Assembly: GCA_017984035.1 (NCBI GenBank)
Contig: JAGOAF010000043.1
Coordinates: 1-11,471, forward strand
Direction: 5' to 3'
From: Flavobacterium sp.
GTDB taxonomy: Bacteria; Bacteroidota; Bacteroidia; Flavobacteriales; Flavobacteriaceae
Length of the DNA stretch: 11,471 nucleotides
A program made the position numbers and the translations under genes. The notes below the pieces were generated by a model, which was not told where the DNA came from, ran no database searches, and saw only the letters and a list, made by a program, of their open reading frames with translations. Each line of letters opens with the position of its first letter. Position 1 is the stretch's first letter. Shown one piece after another: positions 7,226 through 11,471 of this stretch.

Positions 7226-10054
7226 ATGTCAGCCAAAAAACGCCTCTTCCTTCTTGATGCCTATGCCTTAATTTTTAGAGGGTATTATGCATTCATTAAA
7301 AATCCTCGAATCAATTCCAAAGGACTAGATACTTCAGCTATTATGGGATTTATGAATTCTTTAATGGATGTGATCAAAAGGGAAAAACCAGATCATTTAG
7401 CAGTTGCTTTTGATAAAGGCGGTAGTGATTTACGTAATGACATTTATCCAGAATACAAAGCGCATCGTGACGCTACTCCTGAAGCCATCAAAATTGCTGT
7501 ACCTTATATACAAGAATTACTACGCGCCATGCACATTCCTATTATAGAGGTAAAAGGATATGAGGCAGACGACTTAATTGGAACCATCGCAAAACAGGCT
7601 GAAAAACAAAATTACCAAGTTTTCATGGTGACACCTGATAAGGATTTTGCACAATTGGTTTCCGAAAATATCTTCATGTACAAACCGGCTCGAATGGGTA
7701 ACGGAATCGAAATTTGGGGAATCCCTGAAGTGTTGGCAAAATTTGAAATAGATAGACCCGAGCAAGTAATTGATTTTCTGGGTATGATGGGAGATGCAGC
7801 TGATAATATTCCTGGCTTACCTGGAGTTGGTGAAGTTACCGCTAAAAAACTATTAAAGGAATTTGGTTCCATGGAAAACTTATTGGCCAACACCGACAAG
7901 TTGAAAGGGAAAATGAAAGACAATATTGAAGCCAATAAGGAAAAAGGACTTTTGTCTAAGACCTTGGCGACAATTTTATTAGACTGTCCTGTCCAATTTA
8001 ACGAAACCGATTATGAATTGTCTACACCTGATGTAGACAAAACAGATGCTTTATTCAACGAACTAGAATTTCGAAGAATGGCCGAGCAATTTGACACCAT
8101 CTTTAGAAAGGGAGAAACTGCTCCGGTAGTTGACGAAGCCAAATTATACAAAAAACCACAACCAAAAACAGAAGAACAATTTGATCTTTTTGGAAGTGCA
8201 ATCGATGAAGGTGCTGATGAAACCCGTCATCAATATTACAATACATTAGAAAACACAACCCATTCGTACCAAATTATTCAAGGTGATTTAGGAATTAAAT
8301 TGCTGTTGCAAAACTTGCAGAACCAAACTTCGGTTTGTTTTGATACCGAAACCACAGGACTTGATGCCTTACACGCAGAGTTAGTGGGCATTTCATTTTC
8401 GTATGAAAAAGGAAAAGGGTTTTACATTCCGTTTCCGGAGAACCAAACAGAAGCTCAGGCATTAATCGAAAAATTAGTTCCTTTTTTCGAAAACGAAACA
8501 ATCGAAAAAATTGGTCAAAATTTAAAATACGACTTAAAAGTATTGTCCAATTATGGCGTTACGGTAAAAGGAAAATTATTCGACACCATGATTGCGCATT
8601 ATTTGATCAACCCAGATATGCGTCATAACATGGACATTCTCTCCGAAACCTATTTGAAATATGCGCCGCAATCTATTGAAGTGTTGATTGGCAAAAAAGG
8701 AAAAAATCAAAAATCAATGCGGGACGTTCCTTTGGAAGAAATCAAAGAATACGCCGTGGAAGATGCTGATGTAACCTTGCAACTTGCTGAAATTTTCAAC
8801 ACCGAATTAGACAAAACCCATACTAAAAAACTATTCGAAGAAATTGAAATTCCATTGGTCACTGTATTAGCCAGCATGGAAAAAGAAGGAATCAATTTGG
8901 ACGTTCCTTTCTTACAATCGTTATCGAAAGAGTTAGGAGACGATATTGCAAAATTAGAAAGTCGCATTTACGAAATTGCTGGTGAAAAATTCAATTTGGC
9001 TTCTCCAAAACAATTGGGAGACATTTTATTTGACAAACTGAAAATTGGCGGTGCCAAACAAAAGAAAACCAAAACTGGTCAATATGCAACAGGGGAAGAA
9101 ATCTTAAGTTATTTGGCCAAAGACAACGAAATTGTGAGTGCTATTTTAGATTGGCGTTCGCTAATCAAATTACAAAACACCTATGTCGAAGCCTTGCCAT
9201 TGCAAGTCGATGCCAAAACGCATCGCGTTCATACCGATTACATGCAAACGGTTGCCGCTACAGGTCGTTTGAGTTCCAATAATCCTAATTTGCAAAATAT
9301 TCCTATTCGAACAGAACGCGGAAGACAAATTAGGAAAGCATTTATTGCACGAGACGAAAACTACACCTTACTTTCTGCCGATTACTCTCAAATAGAACTT
9401 AGAATTATAGCCGCTTTATGTGGAGAAGAGAATATGATCAAAGCTTTCCAGCAAGGCGAAGACATTCATAAAAGTACAGCTGCAAAAGTATTCAATGTAC
9501 CTTTAGAAGAAGTAACAAAGGAACAACGTAGTCATGCCAAAACGGTTAACTTCGGAATTATATATGGTGTTTCGGCATTTGGATTGAGTAATCAAACTTC
9601 GCTTTCTCGTGCCGAAAGTGCTGCCTTAATTGAAGCCTATTATATCACCTATCCAAAACTAAAATCCTACATTCAGGATCAGATTGAAAGCGCGAGAGAA
9701 AATGGCTTTGTACAAACTATTTTAGGGCGTAGGCGTTATTTAAAAGATATCAACTCCGCCAATGCAATAGTTCGCGGTGCCGCTGAACGAAATGCGGTAA
9801 ATGCCCCAATTCAAGGAAGTGCTGCTGATATTATCAAAATAGCAATGATCAATATTCACAAAAGACTGATTGCTGAAAATTGGAAATCAAAAATGCTGCT
9901 GCAAGTGCATGACGAATTGGTATTTGACGTTCACAATAGTGAATTGGAAAAAATCCAACCAATGATCAAACACGAAATGGAACAAGCGGTGGTCTTAAGT
10001 GTTCCATTGGAAGTAGAAATTGGAATGGGCAAAGATTGGCTAGAAGCTCATTAA
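7226..10054 (+). CDS. polA: DNA polymerase I, full length with proofreading
   Basis: A 942-aa enzyme for Okazaki-fragment processing and gap filling in repair. Its 5' nuclease domain (1-295) keeps the acidic metal ligands D11, D63, D115/D116, D138/D140 and D190/D193, and the helix-hairpin-helix PGLPGVGEVTAKKLL. The 3'-5' exonuclease (about 345-530) has intact FDTETTG (D373, E375), NLKYD (D436) and YAVED (Y509, D513), so proofreading should be active, unlike Taq-type Pol I. The polymerase domain has motif A DYSQIELR (719-726), motif B with R768, K772, F776 and Y780, and motif C QVHDELVF (893-900). F776 matches E. coli F762. The variable linker (about 296-345) contains QFDLF (318-322), resembling a sliding-clamp-binding peptide. 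ATG 7226 begins MSAKKRLFLLDAYALIF, as expected. No clear promoter was found in the 135-bp divergent spacer; the best -7-like match is TATTTTTA at 7190-7197. Confidence 0.98.
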   Translation: MSAKKRLFLLDAYALIFRGYYAFIKNPRINSKGLDTSAIMGFMNSLMDVIKREKPDHLAVAFDKGGSDLRNDIYPEYKAHRDATPEAIKIAVPYIQELLRAMHIPIIEVKGYEADDLIGTIAKQAEKQNYQVFMVTPDKDFAQLVSENIFMYKPARMGNGIEIWGIPEVLAKFEIDRPEQVIDFLGMMGDAADNIPGLPGVGEVTAKKLLKEFGSMENLLANTDKLKGKMKDNIEANKEKGLLSKTLATILLDCPVQFNETDYELSTPDVDKTDALFNELEFRRMAEQFDTIFRKGETAPVVDEAKLYKKPQPKTEEQFDLFGSAIDEGADETRHQYYNTLENTTHSYQIIQGDLGIKLLLQNLQNQTSVCFDTETTGLDALHAELVGISFSYEKGKGFYIPFPENQTEAQALIEKLVPFFENETIEKIGQNLKYDLKVLSNYGVTVKGKLFDTMIAHYLINPDMRHNMDILSETYLKYAPQSIEVLIGKKGKNQKSMRDVPLEEIKEYAVEDADVTLQLAEIFNTELDKTHTKKLFEEIEIPLVTVLASMEKEGINLDVPFLQSLSKELGDDIAKLESRIYEIAGEKFNLASPKQLGDILFDKLKIGGAKQKKTKTGQYATGEEILSYLAKDNEIVSAILDWRSLIKLQNTYVEALPLQVDAKTHRVHTDYMQTVAATGRLSSNNPNLQNIPIRTERGRQIRKAFIARDENYTLLSADYSQIELRIIAALCGEENMIKAFQQGEDIHKSTAAKVFNVPLEEVTKEQRSHAKTVNFGIIYGVSAFGLSNQTSLSRAESAALIEAYYITYPKLKSYIQDQIESARENGFVQTILGRRRYLKDINSANAIVRGAAERNAVNAPIQGSAADIIKIAMINIHKRLIAENWKSKMLLQVHDELVFDVHNSELEKIQPMIKHEMEQAVVLSVPLEVEIGMGKDWLEAH

Positions 10055-10062
10055 TAACATAA

Positions 10063-10091
10063 AAAAAATCCATTCAATGAATGGATTTTTT
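10063..10091. terminator. Bidirectional terminator between polA and the lacI-family gene
   Basis: A perfect 13-bp inverted repeat AAAAAATCCATTC / GAATGGATTTTTT (10063-10075 and 10079-10091) has a 3-nt loop. It lies 8 bp after the polA stop codon and 4 bp after the stop codon of the convergent regulator gene. The A and T tracts allow function on both strands. Confidence 0.85.
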
Positions 10092-10095
10092 GTTT

Positions 10096-11124
10096 TTATA
10101 CTCTTGCGGTAGTTTCGCGTTCTTTTAAAACGGTCTTAATCACTTTGGTTTCATATGGCGGTTCGTCTTCCGAGTCGTCTTCCAAACGTTTAATTAATAA
10201 CTTGGCTGCTTCTTCTCCAATCTCAATTCCGTGCTGGCTAACTGTGGTTAAACTTGGGGATAATCTTCTCGAAGCTAAAATCCCATCGGCAAAACCAATG
10301 ATACAAAGTTCTTCAGGGATTTTATACCCTTTCTTTAAACCAATTTTTAAAGCTGCAACTGAATCATTCTCTTCTAAAGCAAAGATCCCGTCGATTTTAT
10401 TATTAGCAAAAACTTCTTCCATTTGGACTTTCAAATCCTCTTCTGAGTTAGTTCTAACAATTAAATTGGAGTTGACTGGAATGTTATTTTTTTCCAAAGC
10501 TTTTAAATACCCTTCAAATCTCAATTTCCCAACACTTAAATTATCAACGGATGAAAGTAACGCTATGTTTTTACATCCTAAATCAATCAATCTTTGTGTA
10601 GAATCTAAAGCTGAATCGAAATCGTCGACAATGACTTTATCACAATCAATTCCTTCAGCAATTCGATCAAACATAACTATAGGAGTTCCGTCATTGATAA
10701 TTTCTTTAAAATGATCGTAGTTGTTTTGTTTTTGCGCTTCTTCTGAAACAGACAAAATGAATCCGTCAATCGTACCATTGCTTAACATCTCTAGTGTATG
10801 CGCCTCTTTTTCCAAAGATTCATTTGAAATACACATAATCACATTGTAGCCTTTCTCATCTGCAATCTTTTCAATTCCGCTAAACACTTTGGCAAAAAAC
10901 GAGTTCAAAATATTGGGAATAATTACACCTATTGTTTTGGTTTTTCTATTCTTAAGATTCAACCCAATAACATTAGGCTTGTAATTCTTAAGCTTGGCGT
11001 ATTCTTTAATTTTGGTTTTTGTTTGCTCGCTAATTTCAGGGCTATCATTAAGCGCCTTAGAAACTGTTGAAACAGAAACATTAAGTTCTTTGGCGATTTG
11101 TTTTAGTGTTGCTTTAGCTTTCAT
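10096..11124 (-). CDS. LacI-family transcriptional regulator, ligand unknown
   Basis: Encodes 342 aa, the usual family length. The N-terminal helix-turn-helix is TLKQIAKELNVSVSTVSKALN (6-26, given here as its ends TLKQIAKEL and VSTVSKALN), with a hinge around YKPNVIGLNLKNRKT (48-62) leading into TIGVIIPN. The rest is a periplasmic-binding-protein-like sensor domain (65-335). It shows family landmarks FDR (152-154), the LRFEGYLKAL helix (201-210, Arg202) and GFAD (277-280), where GFDD is common, then the SPSLTTVSQ segment (289-297). A short acidic loop (RLEDDSEDEPP) sits near the C-terminus. Such proteins normally repress or activate sugar-use genes, but none lies here: the neighbours are polA (convergent, 41 bp) and rplM (divergent, 302 bp). 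The effector and targets cannot be read from the sequence. ATG 11124 starts MKAKATLKQIA, typical of the family. Confidence 0.93.
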   Translation of the reverse strand: MKAKATLKQIAKELNVSVSTVSKALNDSPEISEQTKTKIKEYAKLKNYKPNVIGLNLKNRKTKTIGVIIPNILNSFFAKVFSGIEKIADEKGYNVIMCISNESLEKEAHTLEMLSNGTIDGFILSVSEEAQKQNNYDHFKEIINDGTPIVMFDRIAEGIDCDKVIVDDFDSALDSTQRLIDLGCKNIALLSSVDNLSVGKLRFEGYLKALEKNNIPVNSNLIVRTNSEEDLKVQMEEVFANNKIDGIFALEENDSVAALKIGLKKGYKIPEELCIIGFADGILASRRLSPSLTTVSQHGIEIGEEAAKLLIKRLEDDSEDEPPYETKVIKTVLKERETTARV

Positions 11125-11165
11125 AAGTAGAATTTAAAGTGCTAAAATAAGAAAAAAATCGGTTG

Positions 11166-11189
11166 AATGACGTGATTTACCTAATGACG
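11166..11189 (+). repeat. Direct repeat AATGACG x2 upstream of the lacI-family gene
   Basis: AATGACG occurs at 11166-11172 and 11183-11189, with a 17-bp period, 35-65 bp upstream of the regulator's start codon. The flanks continue with related TGATT and CGATT sequences. This could be a protein-binding site, but the unit is short and chance is possible. Confidence 0.35.
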
Positions 11190-11213
11190 GCACGATTCTT
11201 ATTCAAAAAAGGG

Positions 11214-11241
11214 TTGAAAAATCAAGATGTTTTGAAAAATC
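11214..11241 (+). repeat. Direct repeat TTGAAAAATC x2 in the lacI-rplM spacer
   Basis: The 10-mer TTGAAAAATC occurs at 11214-11223 and 11232-11241, with an 18-bp period. The first copy also pairs as an inverted repeat with TTCAA at 11202-11206. Regularly spaced A-tract repeats in a divergent promoter region suggest a possible binding or DNA-bending site; AT-rich background weakens this. Confidence 0.4.
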
Positions 11242-11350
11242 GAAGCCAATTTTAGCAAAAAGGAAGCTCAAAAAAAACTAAAACTAAAAGTTGCCTAAAA
11301 ACAAATCGTTTAGCTACTGATAATCAGAACTAAATAATATTTTAGGACAA

Positions 11351-11381
11351 TTTGTATTTCAGAAAAATAATTGTACTTTTG
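11351..11381 (+). promoter_or_regulatory. Promoter of rplM
   Basis: TTTG (11351-11354), a 19-bp spacer, then TACTTTTG (11374-11381) exactly match the Bacteroidota promoter pattern. The -7 element is followed by CATCCCC, and the start site should fall at about 11384-11388, leaving a leader of about 40 nt before the GTG start codon. Confidence 0.75.
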
Positions 11382-11401
11382 CATCCCCTTTATTGGGGAT
11401 G
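11382..11401 (+). promoter_or_regulatory. Hairpin at the predicted 5' end of the rplM transcript
   Basis: CATCCCC (11382-11388) and GGGGATG (11395-11401) form a perfect 7-bp stem with a 6-nt TTTATT loop. Its left arm overlaps the predicted transcription start, so the mRNA could begin with a stem-loop. No T tract follows, so it is not an intrinsic terminator. A stabilising 5' hairpin, an L13-binding leader element or an operator palindrome are all possible. Confidence 0.5.
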
Positions 11402-11426
11402 GAATGTTTAATTAAAAATAAAAATT

Positions 11427-11471
11427 GTGAACACATTAAGCTACAAGACAATTTCAGCTAACAAAGCCACT
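11427..11471 (+). CDS. rplM: Ribosomal protein L13, N-terminal fragment cut by the window edge
   Basis: The 15 codons read MNTLSYKTISANKAT when GTG is taken as start. This matches the N-terminus I remember for flavobacterial L13 (uL13), a 50S assembly protein. In frame upstream there is a TAA at 11409-11411 and no ATG between, so GTG 11427 is the only ordinary start codon available. A strong promoter lies just upstream. The AT-rich TTTAATTAAAAATAAAAATT before the start is typical of Bacteroidota translation starts without a Shine-Dalgarno sequence. rpsI normally follows rplM, but lies outside the window. Confidence 0.85.
   Translation, partial: MNTLSYKTISANKAT

Larger units (their letters stand above)
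11125..11426. other. Divergent intergenic region between the lacI-family gene and rplM
   Basis: No credible coding frame is visible here. The right third holds the rplM promoter (11351-11381) and a leader hairpin (11382-11401). The left part holds two pairs of short direct repeats (11166-11189 and 11214-11241). The only promoter-like element for the regulator is TATTTTAG on the minus strand (11149-11142), one mismatch from TAnnTTTG and without a good -33 box. Positions 11245-11340 are A-rich with no feature I can support. Confidence 0.7.

Noticed and set aside
11156..11178. AAATC...GATTT inverted repeat upstream of the regulator as a LacI operator
   Set aside because: Only 5-bp arms with a 13-bp spacer and no symmetric centre with the CG step typical of LacI-family operators.
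1..11471. A mobile element, CRISPR array, toxin-antitoxin pair or defence cluster
   Set aside because: I found no transposase, integrase, regularly spaced long repeats or small gene pairs. Gene order and content are those of a core chromosomal region.

Overview
The window looks like a housekeeping stretch of a Flavobacterium-type (Bacteroidota, Flavobacteriaceae) chromosome. Three things point there. The DNA is AT-rich. Promoter candidates have the Bacteroidota form TTG/TTTG, about 17-23 bp, then TAnnTTTG, and start codons lack clear Shine-Dalgarno sequences. The protein sequences (IF-2, NusA, Pol I, L13 start) also read as flavobacterial. I recognise these from memory and ran no search.

Layout. 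(1) Positions 1-62, minus strand: the first 20 codons of an exported protein that leaves the window, with its own promoter at 151-180. (2) Positions 282-671, plus strand: a small secreted SPOR-domain protein. It converges on the operon to its right and shares a perfect 17-bp terminator hairpin with it. (3) Positions 5380 down to 723, minus strand: the conserved rimP-nusA-infB operon (ribosome maturation factor, transcription factor NusA, initiation factor IF-2). It has a short leader with a terminator-like hairpin just before rimP. (4) Positions 7090 down to 5484, minus strand: a membrane-anchored calcineurin-like metallophosphoesterase, then a thioredoxin-fold protein with no cysteine at all, closed by an 18-bp terminator hairpin. 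(5) Positions 7226-10054, plus strand: full-length DNA polymerase I, with 5' nuclease, intact 3'-5' proofreading and polymerase domains. It shares a 13-bp terminator hairpin with the convergent gene that follows. (6) Positions 11124 down to 10096, minus strand: a LacI-family regulator with no sugar genes next to it. (7) A 302-bp divergent spacer holding short direct repeats, a near-consensus promoter and a 5'-terminal hairpin. (8) Positions 11427-11471, plus strand: the first 15 codons of ribosomal protein L13 (rplM), starting with GTG.

Functionally, most of the window serves information processing: 30S maturation, elongation and antitermination, translation initiation, DNA repair and replication, and a 50S protein. 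Two envelope proteins, the SPOR protein and the phosphoesterase, sit among these genes. I see no insertion sequence, prophage, CRISPR array, tRNA, rRNA or defence/toxin module. Nothing here amounts to a new multi-gene system. The points most worth a second look are the thioredoxin with both active-site cysteines replaced, the leader hairpins before rimP and rplM, a sliding-clamp-like QFDLF peptide in the Pol I linker, a diverged tandem duplication inside the IF-2 linker, and paired direct repeats between lacI and rplM.
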